From the NCBI GenBank assembly GCA_963603365.1, contig CAVCMI010000011.1, positions 1 through 64,000 of the forward strand: 64,000 nucleotides of DNA, read 5' to 3'. The position numbers and the translations under genes are program-made. The DNA is from F23-D06 sp963603365. GTDB taxonomy: Bacteria; Bacteroidota; Bacteroidia; Bacteroidales; WCHB1-69. Below are positions 7,579-15,670 of this stretch, in pieces (within the stretch, counting starts at the first letter, position 1; each line of letters begins with the position of its first letter). The notes beneath the pieces were generated by a model, which saw only the letters and a program-made list of their open reading frames with translations, did no database searches and was not told the origin of the DNA.

Positions 7579-9123
7579 TTATCTGGCGTAGTTGACGGAT
7601 CTTGTCTCGCGGATTACAGTAATCTTAATCTGTCCGGGATAGGTCATCTCATTCTGTATCTTTTTGGACAGGTCGAGTGAAATCTGGTTCACTTCAGCAT
7701 CTGACACCTTCTCGGCCCCAACAATCACGCGGAGTTCGCGTCCTGCCTGGATAGCGTAGGTCTTGACCACGCCAGGGTATGTCAGAGCGAGATTCTCCAG
7801 ATCATTAAGACGTTTCATATAGGCTTCCACAACCTCTCTGCGGGCGCCGGGGCGCGCACCTGATATGGCATCGCAGACTTGCACAATAGGTGCTATCAGC
7901 GTGGTCATTTCCATTTCGTCGTGATGTGCTCCGATGGCGTTCACGATTTCGGGACGTTCCTTGTATTGTTCTGCAAGGCGGGCGCCAAAGAGAGCGTGCG
8001 GCAACTCGGGTTCTGTATCAGGCACTTTGCCGATGTCGTGCAGAAGGCCTGCGCGACGTGCCATCTTGGCATTCAGTCCCAATTCGGCGGCCATTGTCGC
8101 ACTGAGGTTTGCCACCTCTTTTGCGTGCTGGAGCAGGTTCTGACCGTACGAAGAACGGTAGCGCATCTTGCCGACCATCCGCATCAGTTCGTGCGGCATA
8201 TTGTTAATGCCCAAGTCGATACACGTCCGTTTCCCGATTTCAGCAATCTCCTGTTCAATCTGTTTCTTGGTCTTGGCCACCACCTCTTCAATTCTTGCCG
8301 GATGTATTCGTCCGTCTGACACAAGCTTCTGGAGTGATAGTCGTGCGATTTCGCGGCGTACGGGGTCAAAACTCGACAGGAGAATGGCATCGGGAGAGTC
8401 GTCGATGATGACATCCACTCCGGTAAGGTTCTCCAATGTGCGGATATTGCGTCCCTCGCGACCAATGATGCGGCCTTTTATCTCGTCGTTTTCGATATTG
8501 AATACCGAGACCGTATTTTCCAGCGCCACCTCTACGCCCGTGCGTTGCAACGCATTGACCACCATTTTCTTGGCTTCCATATTGGCCGTGTTCTTGGCCT
8601 CGTCCACAATATCCTTGATCATCACGACGGCATCTGCCTTAGCCTCGTCCCGCATCAGTTCGATGAGCTGTGCCTTTGCCTGCTCAGAGGTCAGTTCGGC
8701 TATCGATTCGAGCTTTGCTTTCTGAACAGCGGTCTGCTCTTCGAGCTCTTTCCGTCTCTGGTTGGCTGCCTGAAGTTGCTTGTTGAGCGACTCTTTCATC
8801 GAAGCGTTTTCGGCATTCTTGCGGTTGAGGTCCTCCTGTTTCTGGTTCAGGGTGTTCTCTTTCTGCTTTATCCTGTTCTCTGCGGCGGCAATCTGCTGCT
8901 GCTTCTCGTTTACAGTCTTCTCGTATTCGCTTTTGAGATGCAGGAACTTCTCTTTTGCCTGCAGTATTTTCTCCTTTTTGAGCAGCTCGCCGTCTTCTTC
9001 TGCCTTCTTCAAGACTTCTCGTCCTGACTTTGAGAACTGGTTTTTCAGCAATGTGTAAGCTAAAACAAGACCGATGCCGATGCCGGCCAGTGCGCTTATT
9101 ATTACCCAAAGTATGTTAGTCAT
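7579..9123 (-). CDS. rny: Ribonuclease Y
   Basis: A membrane-anchored endoribonuclease initiating mRNA turnover. The 514-residue length is standard. An N-terminal transmembrane helix (about residues 4-23) is followed by a long charged coiled coil to about residue 190. Next comes a KH RNA-binding domain with GRIIGREGRNIRTLE, then an HD phosphohydrolase domain with the LLHDIGK motif and AHHDE. The C-terminal RNase Y domain follows. It is 12 bases upstream of the septum gene. The start codon follows a stretch of about 290 bases that holds a probable 6S RNA. Confidence 0.96.
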   Translation of the reverse strand: MTNILWVIISALAGIGIGLVLAYTLLKNQFSKSGREVLKKAEEDGELLKKEKILQAKEKFLHLKSEYEKTVNEKQQQIAAAENRIKQKENTLNQKQEDLNRKNAENASMKESLNKQLQAANQRRKELEEQTAVQKAKLESIAELTSEQAKAQLIELMRDEAKADAVVMIKDIVDEAKNTANMEAKKMVVNALQRTGVEVALENTVSVFNIENDEIKGRIIGREGRNIRTLENLTGVDVIIDDSPDAILLSSFDPVRREIARLSLQKLVSDGRIHPARIEEVVAKTKKQIEQEIAEIGKRTCIDLGINNMPHELMRMVGKMRYRSSYGQNLLQHAKEVANLSATMAAELGLNAKMARRAGLLHDIGKVPDTEPELPHALFGARLAEQYKERPEIVNAIGAHHDEMEMTTLIAPIVQVCDAISGARPGARREVVEAYMKRLNDLENLALTYPGVVKTYAIQAGRELRVIVGAEKVSDAEVNQISLDLSKKIQNEMTYPGQIKITVIRETRSVNYAR

Positions 9124-9204
9124 TGTCTGTTGTTGTATTTTTTATGGTTAGTAATTAAATAATAAAGTTCTTTCGTCTTTTTAGCGCTTTGGGAACCGGG
9201 CGAT

Positions 9205-9400
9205 TATGAAAAAACCGCATAAGTCCTGTAGGGTTTCGAAAAACTCCTGACTGATATGATTGAAGGTGCCACTCAATCGCGAACGTCCACGGGTTATGCA
9301 CCATCCGTTAAGATTCAGGCCTGCTCTTAATCGAGTAAGCGTCCCCTTCGTTTGAAAAATGTGTTGAGTTTTACAAACGTATCTGGACTTATGCGGGATG
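9205..9400 (-). ncRNA. ssrS: Structured RNA between zapA and rny, probable 6S RNA
   Basis: No gene is coded in this roughly 290-base gap, but it has strong RNA structure. Bases 9215-9226 (CCGCATAAGTCC) are perfectly complementary to 9385-9396 and enclose about 160 nt. Inside are further pairings, including TTAAGA/TCTTAA around 9308-9330, GATTGA/TCAATC around 9259-9278 and CGTTTG/CAAACG at 9349-9354 and 9374-9379. A long closed rod with side hairpins next to zapA is the arrangement known for 6S RNA (ssrS next to zapA) in many bacteria; Bacteroidales have a recognised 6S form. 6S RNA binds RNA polymerase and dampens transcription in stationary phase. The strand is inferred from synteny and the ends are approximate; I could not confirm the central bubble. 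Confidence 0.65.
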
Positions 9401-9417
9401 TCTTGTCAAAGAACGTT

Positions 9418-9714
9418 TTAATCAATTTCAAATTTATCTGTAAGATCCTTTAGGGATTCCATCATCGGAACAATCTCCTCATCGTAACTTCTCAGTCTTT
9501 CTTCGTCTGCCAGCCATTTCACGACAAAATCAACTAATATTTTGGATAATAAATCCTGATGATCTGTATATTTCCATCTCTTTGCAAACTCCAGAAAACT
9601 GTCATTGATTATCTTTTCGGCCTCTCTGAAATAGTGTTCCCACTCCTTTTCGATCATAATCGTCATCGGCCGCTGCGCCACTTGTATTGTAATCGAAATC
9701 CTGTCCCCTTCCAT
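9418..9714 (-). CDS. zapA: Cell division protein ZapA
   Basis: A 98-residue cytosolic protein that bundles FtsZ filaments. It has the small ZapA N-terminal domain (ISITIQVAQRPMTIMI, then EKEWEHYFREAEKIIND) and a helical C-terminal region. The length and layout fit the family in Bacteroidota. It is preceded by a 95-residue coiled-coil gene 9 bases upstream and followed by the probable 6S RNA. Confidence 0.85.
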   Translation of the reverse strand: MEGDRISITIQVAQRPMTIMIEKEWEHYFREAEKIINDSFLEFAKRWKYTDHQDLLSKILVDFVVKWLADEERLRSYDEEIVPMMESLKDLTDKFEID

Positions 9715-9723
9715 TTCCTTGTT

Positions 9724-10011
9724 CTATTTAGAGAGCATTGCCACACACCGGTCTATCTCCCGTACCCAATCGTTTATCTGTTTCTTTGTCTTTTGTTTAT
9801 CTTCTTTGCTTAATATTGTGTTCGTTATCGTTAATATCTTCATTTTACTCTCCATGTCTGACAAACGCATCTCCAGTTTTTCGCATTCTGCCCGCAGGTT
9901 GTCATTCTGGCGGCGCAAGTCCGCATTTTGCCGTTTCAACTCGGCATCCTTTGCAAGCGCCTCTTTCACATTGTATTCTATCTTGTTGTATAAGCTCTCA
10001 AACGATGCCAT
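9724..10011 (-). CDS. Small coiled-coil protein upstream of zapA
   Basis: A 95-residue protein starting at the ATG complementary to 10009-10011 (MASFESLYNKIEYNV). A strong coiled coil covers about residues 13-60, with alternating KRQNADLRRQNDNLRAE heptads. It then ends with a basic segment and IDRCVAMLSK. A longer in-frame start would add 11 cysteine-rich residues and crowd the promoter box at 10034. I do not recognise a named family. Its position directly before zapA, in the same transcript, and its ZapB-like build suggest a divisome accessory role, which is inference only. Confidence 0.7.
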   Translation of the reverse strand: MASFESLYNKIEYNVKEALAKDAELKRQNADLRRQNDNLRAECEKLEMRLSDMESKMKILTITNTILSKEDKQKTKKQINDWVREIDRCVAMLSK

Positions 10012-10033
10012 GCATTCCGTACATAAAGACGTG

Positions 10034-10041
10034 CAAAAATA
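10034..10041 (-). promoter_or_regulatory. Promoter -7 box for the coiled-coil/zapA transcript
   Basis: CAAAAATA on the plus strand is TATTTTTG on the minus strand, matching TAnnTTTG, 22 bases upstream of the chosen start codon. Confidence 0.6.
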
Positions 10042-10171
10042 CATATTTTACCCCGAAGTTCTAATATAAAAAGTCAATTTTATTTTCACTGCACTTTGTT
10101 ATTATAAAAATGCACTGATAATCAAACCAATAGAAAGGTTGTCTTTTTTTTCGACATTTTTTTGTTATAGC

Positions 10172-10203
10172 GTTGCAGAAGCGTTAAATTTATTGTATTT
10201 TTG
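10172..10203 (+). promoter_or_regulatory. Promoter of the ECF sigma factor gene
   Basis: GTTG at 10172-10175, a 20-base spacer and TATTTTTG at 10196-10203 fit the Bacteroidota consensus TTTG-N19-21-TAnnTTTG. Transcription would start near 10210, leaving an untranslated leader of about 105 bases before the ATG at 10318. Confidence 0.7.
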
Positions 10204-10317
10204 CGCCTGATATTCTTAAACATTAACAATACAATAAAACATAAGGAGACCCGCTATCGATTAAAATCTACTTTCTTAATAATATAGTATAAACCTAAAA
10301 AAGAAAGGAGTATCCTT

Positions 10318-10902
10318 ATGAATAGTGTCATGAAGTTGACAGACAATGAATTGATAGCACGTTATCAGTCCGGTGACGAGTCAGCGTTGAAAATGCTTGT
10401 GATGCGTTACGAGAAACGTCTCTTCTCATATATCCTGATTTCCGTGAAGAACAAAGAGTTGGCCGAGGACATTTTCCAAGACACGTTCATCAAGGTCATC
10501 AACACCATCCGTTCCGGCAACTACCATGAAGAGGGGAAGTTTTTCCAATGGATCATGCGCATCGCCAACAACCTTAAAATCGACTATTACAGGCGGATGC
10601 AGCGGATGCCCGTATTCGAGAACGGCAGCGAATTCGACATCTTTGACGTTCTCAGCACCCAGGAAGACTCTGTCGAGCAGAAAATCATAAAAGAACAGAT
10701 CTACAGCGACCTGCGCCGCATCATCGACTATCTGCCGGCCGAACAGAAAGAGGTGCTGGTAATGCGCATCTATCAGGAATACAGTTTCAAGGAAATCTCT
10801 GAAATCACCGGGGTCAGCATCAATACCGCCTTGGGACGGATGCGCTACGCCCTCATCAACCTCCGAAAAATAATCTCCAAAAATAAGATTGTAATGGATT
10901 GA
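10318..10902 (+). CDS. ECF-type RNA polymerase sigma factor
   Basis: A 194-residue sigma-70 family protein of the extracytoplasmic-function class. Region 2 spans about residues 10-85, with YEKRLFSYI and the EDIFQDTFIKVI core plus FFQWIMRIANNLKIDYYRR. Region 4 spans about residues 130-190, with LPAEQKEVLVMRIYQEYSFKEISEITGVS as the helix-turn-helix. There is no region 1 or 3. An AAGAAAGGAG stretch lies about 10 bases before the ATG and resembles a Shine-Dalgarno site, which is unusual in this phylum. No anti-sigma gene is adjacent: the next gene, efp, has its own promoter. The regulon is unknown. Confidence 0.92.
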   Translation: MNSVMKLTDNELIARYQSGDESALKMLVMRYEKRLFSYILISVKNKELAEDIFQDTFIKVINTIRSGNYHEEGKFFQWIMRIANNLKIDYYRRMQRMPVFENGSEFDIFDVLSTQEDSVEQKIIKEQIYSDLRRIIDYLPAEQKEVLVMRIYQEYSFKEISEITGVSINTALGRMRYALINLRKIISKNKIVMD

Positions 10903-10971
10903 TTTATAGTGCGTTAATTATAAAATCAACTTGAGTTGCCGCGGAAAAGCGCATTCTGACTGAAAAAAATG

Positions 10972-10979
10972 TACCTTTG
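10972..10979 (+). promoter_or_regulatory. Promoter -7 box of the efp-lpxD transcript
   Basis: TACCTTTG matches TAnnTTTG, 37 bases before the efp start codon. No clear -33 element is seen. Confidence 0.6.
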
Positions 10980-11015
10980 CCGCCGGTTTTTTTATTTCAT
11001 AAATTATTGATAATT

Positions 11016-11585
11016 ATGGCAACGACAGCTGATTTTAAAAACGGACTATGCATTGAATATAACAATGATCTGTGGACAATCGTTGAATTCCAGCATGTGA
11101 AACCGGGCAAAGGACCCGCTTTTGTGCGTACAAAACTGAAGAATCTCCGCAACGGCAGAGTTCTGGAATACACATTCACCGCAGGCGTGAAGGTTGACCT
11201 TGCACGCGTAGAACGCCGCCCTTACATTTTTTCTTATAAGGAAGGGGCTACCACCTACAATTTCATGCACGCTGAAAACTACGAGCCGTTGACCATCGAG
11301 AAAGACCTGATCAACAACCCTGACCTGCTCAAAGAGGGCCAGACCGTTGAGGTGATGTACCATACCGACACAGACACGCCGCTCACCTGCGAGCTTCCGC
11401 CGTTCGTTGACCTGGAAGTGATCGAGTCTGACCCCGGCATTAAGGGGAATACGGCCACCAACTCTCTGAAACGCGCCGTGGTGGAAACCGGCGCCGAAGT
11501 CTATGTTCCGCTTTTCATAAACACCGGCGACAAAATCAAGGTTGACACAAGAAACAACAAATACTCTGAAAGGGTTAAAGAATAG
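11016..11585 (+). CDS. efp: Translation elongation factor P
   Basis: Relieves ribosome stalling at consecutive prolines. The 189 residues comprise the three beta-barrel domains of EF-P. The N-terminal domain I loop HVKPGKGPAFVRTKL carries lysine 32 at the tip, the residue that enters the peptidyl-transferase centre. The C-terminal domain includes SDPGIKGNTATNSLKRAVVETG, and the protein ends with IKVDTRNNKYSERVKE, a standard EF-P finish. The ATG at 11016 gives the usual N terminus; the longer open frame upstream runs through the promoter. An lpxD-like gene follows after 3 bases. Confidence 0.97.
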   Translation: MATTADFKNGLCIEYNNDLWTIVEFQHVKPGKGPAFVRTKLKNLRNGRVLEYTFTAGVKVDLARVERRPYIFSYKEGATTYNFMHAENYEPLTIEKDLINNPDLLKEGQTVEVMYHTDTDTPLTCELPPFVDLEVIESDPGIKGNTATNSLKRAVVETGAEVYVPLFINTGDKIKVDTRNNKYSERVKE

Positions 11586-11588
11586 TCG

Positions 11589-12581
11589 ATGAAATTCCCG
11601 AAACCGCTTTCGTTAGACGAGATAATCCGGATTATCGGACGCCCCGTTGAAATCATCGGTTCCTATGGAGGGAACGTATCCGGCATCAACGAACTCCATT
11701 CTGTGGAGGAGGGGGACATCACTTTTGTCGATAACGAAAAATACTACAACCGCGTGCTGCAAGGCAAGGCCTCGTTCGTCTTGATAGACAAAAACGACAT
11801 TCCTTGTCCAGACGGGAAGACATTGTTGGTGAGCAATGACCCGCTGCGTGATTATCTTTCTGTGGTAAAGCATTTTGTTGTTTTTCATCCTCAGAATGCC
11901 AACATTCACCCCACCGCAGTCATAGGAGAAGGCACGGTAATTCAACCGCTGGTCTTTATCGGTGAAAACGTACGCATCGGGAAGAACTGCATCATACACT
12001 CTAACGTCAGCATTTATGCCGACACGGTCATCGGAGACCGGGTTGTCATCCACTCTAACAGCACTATTGGAGGCGATGCCTGTTATTTTCAGAAAAGACG
12101 CGATTGGACAAAGCTGGAGTCTTGCGGCAGCACCTACATTGGCGACGACGTTGAAGTCGGCTGCAACTGCTGCATCGACAAAGGCGTGTCCGGGGTCACC
12201 TATATCGGGAAAGGCACAAAATTCGACAATCTGGTGCAAATCGGCCACGACACGCACATCGGCGAACGCGTCCTGCTGGGCGCGCAAAGCGGCATCGCCG
12301 GCTGCACCTACATCGACGACGACTGCAAGGTCTGGGCCAAGTCAAGCGTGAACAAGGATCTATACGTGGCCAAGAACACGACTCTGCTCGCGCTCTCTGC
12401 CATCGACAAGAATGTGACCGAGGAGGGCACAACTTTGTTTGGCATCCCTGCCGTGGATGCGCAGAAGAAATGGAAAGAGATGATTTATGTCAAGAATCTG
12501 TCCGCTCTTTACGAAGAGGTGAGCAAACTCAAAGGCGACCTGCAAAGCCTTGTTGAACAGAAGATTGCCGAACAGCCGTAA
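11589..12581 (+). CDS. LpxD-family UDP-3-O-acylglucosamine N-acyltransferase paralogue
   Basis: A 330-residue acyltransferase of the left-handed beta-helix type. Residues about 1-100 resemble the LpxD uridine-binding domain. Residues about 105-290 are hexapeptide repeats (for example IHPTAVIGEGTVI, NVRIGKNCIIHSNVSIY, TYIGDDVEVGCNCCIDKG). The catalytic-type histidine is in NLVQIGHDTHIGE. A C-terminal helix ends the protein. LpxD adds the N-linked acyl chain in lipid A synthesis. In Bacteroidota an LpxD-like gene often follows efp, in addition to the main lpxD located with lpxC and lpxA, so this is more likely the second copy. Whether it serves lipid A or another sugar nucleotide is open. It shares the efp promoter. 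Confidence 0.85.
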   Translation: MKFPKPLSLDEIIRIIGRPVEIIGSYGGNVSGINELHSVEEGDITFVDNEKYYNRVLQGKASFVLIDKNDIPCPDGKTLLVSNDPLRDYLSVVKHFVVFHPQNANIHPTAVIGEGTVIQPLVFIGENVRIGKNCIIHSNVSIYADTVIGDRVVIHSNSTIGGDACYFQKRRDWTKLESCGSTYIGDDVEVGCNCCIDKGVSGVTYIGKGTKFDNLVQIGHDTHIGERVLLGAQSGIAGCTYIDDDCKVWAKSSVNKDLYVAKNTTLLALSAIDKNVTEEGTTLFGIPAVDAQKKWKEMIYVKNLSALYEEVSKLKGDLQSLVEQKIAEQP

Positions 12582-12598
12582 ACTGCTGGCTTAACAAT

Positions 12599-12640
12599 AA
12601 GGGGAGGGTGCGGTCGACCGCACCCTCCCCTTTGCTTTTT
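12599..12640. terminator. Strong terminator after the lpxD paralogue
   Basis: A near-perfect palindrome at 12599-12632 (17 bases per arm, centre CGGTCGACCG) is followed by TTTGCTTTTT. It lies between the convergent lpxD paralogue and the exported-protein gene and may act in both directions. Confidence 0.85.
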
Positions 12641-12669
12641 CCGGCGCCCATTTGCCCAAATGACTTCCC

Positions 12670-13323
12670 TTACGGCAACTTGCTCTCAATATCTTTCAGC
12701 TCAGCCTGGAGCTCTGAAATCTGCTTCTCGTAATCCGCTTTCTTCTTTGCCATTTCCCCAAGGCTCTGGTTCAGCTTTTCAATCTGTTTGGTAGTCTTTT
12801 CCTGCTCTTTCTCGACTGAATTCTTAGACGATTCGATTTTGGAAATTTGCTGTTTCAGCTGTTCAGCTTTCAACCGTTGCCCGTAGGCCTGCACTTTCGG
12901 GGCAAATTCAGCCAAAAATGATTTGATTGCCTTATCTGTCTCCGGGTTATTTGCCGGCGTGACGGCATTCATGTTGCCGGTGCAGACAATCAATACGAGT
13001 TGCGTGGTTCTGCTCTTTTTCTTTCCGAATTCGGTCACCGTATAGTAAATGTCAAAGTTCTCTGTCCCGAAAGGCCGGAAATTCTGGTTCAGATAGGCTC
13101 GGAAACCGCTCTCTTTGGATGCCTTGAGCCCGTACTGGTTTTCCATCATATTGCGGAAAGCCCCGTCTGCCAGTTCAATGGTGGCATTCGGGACATTGAC
13201 AAGGTAGCCTGGGATCTGCGTCTTGGCAAAATCAATCATAGATGTGTTGACTTCCTGTGCCGATGCTGTCATTGCAGTCACAAAAATAGAGAGTAAAATG
13301 GCACATTTGATACATTTTTTCAT
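12670..13323 (-). CDS. Exported coiled-coil protein of unknown function
   Basis: A 217-residue protein with a clear signal peptide (MKKCIKCAILLSIFVTAMTASAQ). A globular region at about residues 25-130 contains a beta-rich stretch, YYTVTEFGKKKSRTTQLVLIV. A long coiled coil follows at about residues 140-217 (LKQQISKIESSKNSVEKEQ and following heptads). No catalytic motif or named family is recognised. A periplasmic or outer-membrane-associated scaffold is plausible from the composition but not supported further. It is monocistronic, with its own -7 box at 13372-13379. Confidence 0.8.
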   Translation of the reverse strand: MKKCIKCAILLSIFVTAMTASAQEVNTSMIDFAKTQIPGYLVNVPNATIELADGAFRNMMENQYGLKASKESGFRAYLNQNFRPFGTENFDIYYTVTEFGKKKSRTTQLVLIVCTGNMNAVTPANNPETDKAIKSFLAEFAPKVQAYGQRLKAEQLKQQISKIESSKNSVEKEQEKTTKQIEKLNQSLGEMAKKKADYEKQISELQAELKDIESKLP

Positions 13324-13371
13324 AACAGTGAGTATTTTATTATTATAAATCCCTTTTTATTATACAGGATG

Positions 13372-13379
13372 CAAAAGTA
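13372..13379 (-). promoter_or_regulatory. Promoter -7 box of the exported coiled-coil gene
   Basis: CAAAAGTA on the plus strand is TACTTTTG on the minus strand. It stands back to back with the dus promoter box eight bases away. Confidence 0.6.
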
Positions 13380-13387
13380 AAAAAAAA

Positions 13388-13395
13388 TATCTTTG
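13388..13395 (+). promoter_or_regulatory. Promoter -7 box of the dus gene
   Basis: TATCTTTG matches TAnnTTTG, 13 bases before the ATG at 13408, so the transcript would have a very short leader. Confidence 0.65.
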
Positions 13396-13407
13396 CGCTT
13401 TTTTGCT

Positions 13408-14379
13408 ATGCGAATTAGAGACCTTCTTGAAAAATACCCGTTTCCCGTCTATCTTGCGCCAATGGAGGGCGTAACAGACCACTCGTTCCGTACGATCTGC
13501 AAGGAGATGGGTGCGGATTTGCTCATTTCCGAGTTCATCTCTTCCGACGCACTGTCCAGAGAGGTGGACAAAAGTCTGAAGAAAATGCAGTTCACGGAGG
13601 CGGAACGTCCGATAGGGATACAGATTTTCGGGCACAATGAAGAGTCTCTTGTCGCCGCCGCGCAGATTGCCGCTGCTGACAAACCCGATTTCATAGACAT
13701 CAACTGGGGCTGCCCCGTGCGCAAAGTGGTCAACAAAGGCGCCGGTTCCGCCATCCTGAAAGACGTGCCGAAAATGGTGACGCTGACCGCTGCTGTAGTC
13801 AAGGCGGTTGACATCCCCGTGACGGTAAAGACCCGGCTGGGTTGGGACAGTACCGACAAGCCTATTGTTGAAGTCGCCGAAAGACTCCAGGATGTCGGCA
13901 TTGAAGCGATAGCCATCCATGGACGGACCCGGGCGCAGATGTACGGAGGCGAAGCGGACTGGTCGCTGATTGAAGCCGTGAAGCGCAACCCCAGAATGAA
14001 GATTCCCGTCATCGGAAACGGCGACATCGACACGGCGGAAAAGGCGCTCCAATGCCGCGACAGATACGGTGTCGATGCCGTGATGATTGGTCGCGCGGCA
14101 ATAGGCAACCCATGGATTTTCAGGGCGACAAAGGAGAAGCTGGCACACACGGCATCGGTGCCGCCGACCTATCTGGAACGTATGGAAACGGCTTTGCGTC
14201 ATCTGAAAATGATGGCCTCGGAAAAGGGGGAGCGCCGGGCCGTGCTGGAAATGCGCGCCTTTTACGCAGGCTATTTCAAAGGACTCCCCGACTTCAAGAG
14301 CGTACGCATGAGGCTGATGCTTGCGACAACACCGGAAGAAATCCGCGAATTGCTCCTGACCTACCGGGAACGTGAGTGA
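13408..14379 (+). CDS. dus: tRNA-dihydrouridine synthase
   Basis: A flavoenzyme that reduces uridine to dihydrouridine in the tRNA D loop. The 323 residues form a TIM barrel with the FMN site followed by a small helical domain. Motifs: YLAPMEGVTDHSFR at the N terminus, INWGCPVRKVV with the catalytic cysteine, GAGSAIL, VTVKTRLGW, the IHGRTRAQMYGG segment, PVIGNGDI and MIGRAAIGNPWIF. The ATG at 13408 was chosen because an in-frame TTG further upstream lies inside the -7 box. The end overlaps the spurious upstream extension of the next gene. The DusA/B/C subclass was not resolved; the pattern is closest to DusB. Confidence 0.94.
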   Translation: MRIRDLLEKYPFPVYLAPMEGVTDHSFRTICKEMGADLLISEFISSDALSREVDKSLKKMQFTEAERPIGIQIFGHNEESLVAAAQIAAADKPDFIDINWGCPVRKVVNKGAGSAILKDVPKMVTLTAAVVKAVDIPVTVKTRLGWDSTDKPIVEVAERLQDVGIEAIAIHGRTRAQMYGGEADWSLIEAVKRNPRMKIPVIGNGDIDTAEKALQCRDRYGVDAVMIGRAAIGNPWIFRATKEKLAHTASVPPTYLERMETALRHLKMMASEKGERRAVLEMRAFYAGYFKGLPDFKSVRMRLMLATTPEEIRELLLTYRERE

Positions 14380-14423
14380 CATTTTCCTTCCCCCCCCTGC
14401 AAATGCCTGTCGTGCAAAAATGC

Positions 14424-14431
14424 TATCTTTG
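14424..14431 (+). promoter_or_regulatory. Promoter -7 box of the sigma-54 activator-lptE transcript
   Basis: TATCTTTG, 21 bases before the ATG at 14453. It supports that ATG over upstream in-frame starts, which would overlap dus. Confidence 0.65.
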
Positions 14432-14452
14432 CACCCGACTAACGAAATCTCT

Positions 14453-15670
14453 ATGGGGGCAAATTTTGATGCAATCAAACGCCGCTTCGGCATAATCGGT
14501 TTCGACCCGGCTTTGGAAAGAGCGATAGACATTGCTGTGCAAGTGGCCGCAACGGATCTTTCTGTCTTGATAACGGGTGAAAGCGGTGTCGGGAAAGAGA
14601 ATTTTCCAAAAATCATACACGAGAGCAGTGCGCGTCGGCAGGGCAAATACATCGCAGTGAACTGCGGGGCGATACCGGAAGGAACTATAGACTCTGAACT
14701 GTTCGGTCACGAAAAGGGCGCTTTCACCGGTGCGGTCGAGACACGCAAAGGCTATTTTGAGGTTGCGGACGGCGGCACCATCTTCCTGGACGAGGTGGCC
14801 GACCTGCCATTATCTACCCAAGTGCGTCTGCTCCGGGTGCTTGAAAACGGCGAGTACATACGCGTAGGCTCTTCAAAGGTCATGAAGACGGATGTCAGGG
14901 TGGTTGCCGCCACCAATGTAAACGTGGCAGAACGCATCGCCAAAGGCAAGTTCCGGGAGGATCTTTACTACCGTCTCAATTCTGTCGCGATACACTTGCC
15001 GCCCCTGCGCGAACGTCAGGACGACATCTACCCTCTTTTCGTGAAATTCTCAAGCGACTTTTCCGCAAAATACCACTTCCCTGCCATCACGCTGACGGAA
15101 GACGCTATCGAAGCACTGAAAAAATACCGGTGGCCCGGCAACATACGGCAGCTGAAACATGTCACAGAACAGATTTCGCTCATTGAGAAAAACCGTATCA
15201 TTGACGCCGAAACCCTCAAACCCTATCTGGTCTCGCCTACAGGGTCAAACCTTCCTGCCGTGCTCCGTCCTGAAAGCGAAAGCAACGAGCAGTTTCAAAG
15301 GGAAATACTATTCAAATTCATCGGCGAACTGCAAAGGGAGATTTCAGAACTCAAGACAACGGTGAACCAGATTCTCAACGGCACGGCAGGACACTCCAAT
15401 CCGGCGCAACTGAAAGAGTATCCGATAGAAAACAATGGGCTGGACTATGAGATCACCCACCCTTCTGCCGCCCAGAAAAAAAGTCAGGACGAGCCCCGTT
15501 ACGACAACACAATCGTCATAGAACAGGGCGACCTTTCCATGGAGAACACAGAGAAAAACGCCATATCAAAAGCGCTTGAAAGGAACCATCAGAACCGGAA
15601 ACTGGCCGCCGAAGAGTTGCGCATCTCGGAAAGGACACTTTACAGGAAAATCAAGGAATATGGGCTGTAG
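14453..15670 (+). CDS. Sigma-54-dependent transcriptional activator without receiver domain
   Basis: A 405-residue bacterial enhancer-binding protein. The AAA+ domain begins almost at the N terminus, with Walker A GESGVGKE, the sigma-54 contact loop GAFTGA, GGTIFLDEVADL (Walker B), VRVVAATN, FREDLYYRLN and RWPGNIRQL. The C-terminal Fis-type helix-turn-helix is LAAEELRISERTLYRKIKE. A weakly conserved linker rich in polar residues lies between (about residues 270-360). There is no response-regulator or GAF domain, so activity is not set by phosphorylation in cis; regulation by a partner or by expression is likely. The last 11 bases overlap the lptE start, suggesting translational coupling. The target genes are unknown. 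Confidence 0.92.
   Translation: MGANFDAIKRRFGIIGFDPALERAIDIAVQVAATDLSVLITGESGVGKENFPKIIHESSARRQGKYIAVNCGAIPEGTIDSELFGHEKGAFTGAVETRKGYFEVADGGTIFLDEVADLPLSTQVRLLRVLENGEYIRVGSSKVMKTDVRVVAATNVNVAERIAKGKFREDLYYRLNSVAIHLPPLRERQDDIYPLFVKFSSDFSAKYHFPAITLTEDAIEALKKYRWPGNIRQLKHVTEQISLIEKNRIIDAETLKPYLVSPTGSNLPAVLRPESESNEQFQREILFKFIGELQREISELKTTVNQILNGTAGHSNPAQLKEYPIENNGLDYEITHPSAAQKKSQDEPRYDNTIVIEQGDLSMENTEKNAISKALERNHQNRKLAAEELRISERTLYRKIKEYGL

Noticed and set aside
13360..14652. 430-residue minus-strand open frame opposite dus
   Set aside because: Composition is histidine- and cysteine-rich shadow of the dus codons, with no motif; dus is unmistakable on the plus strand.
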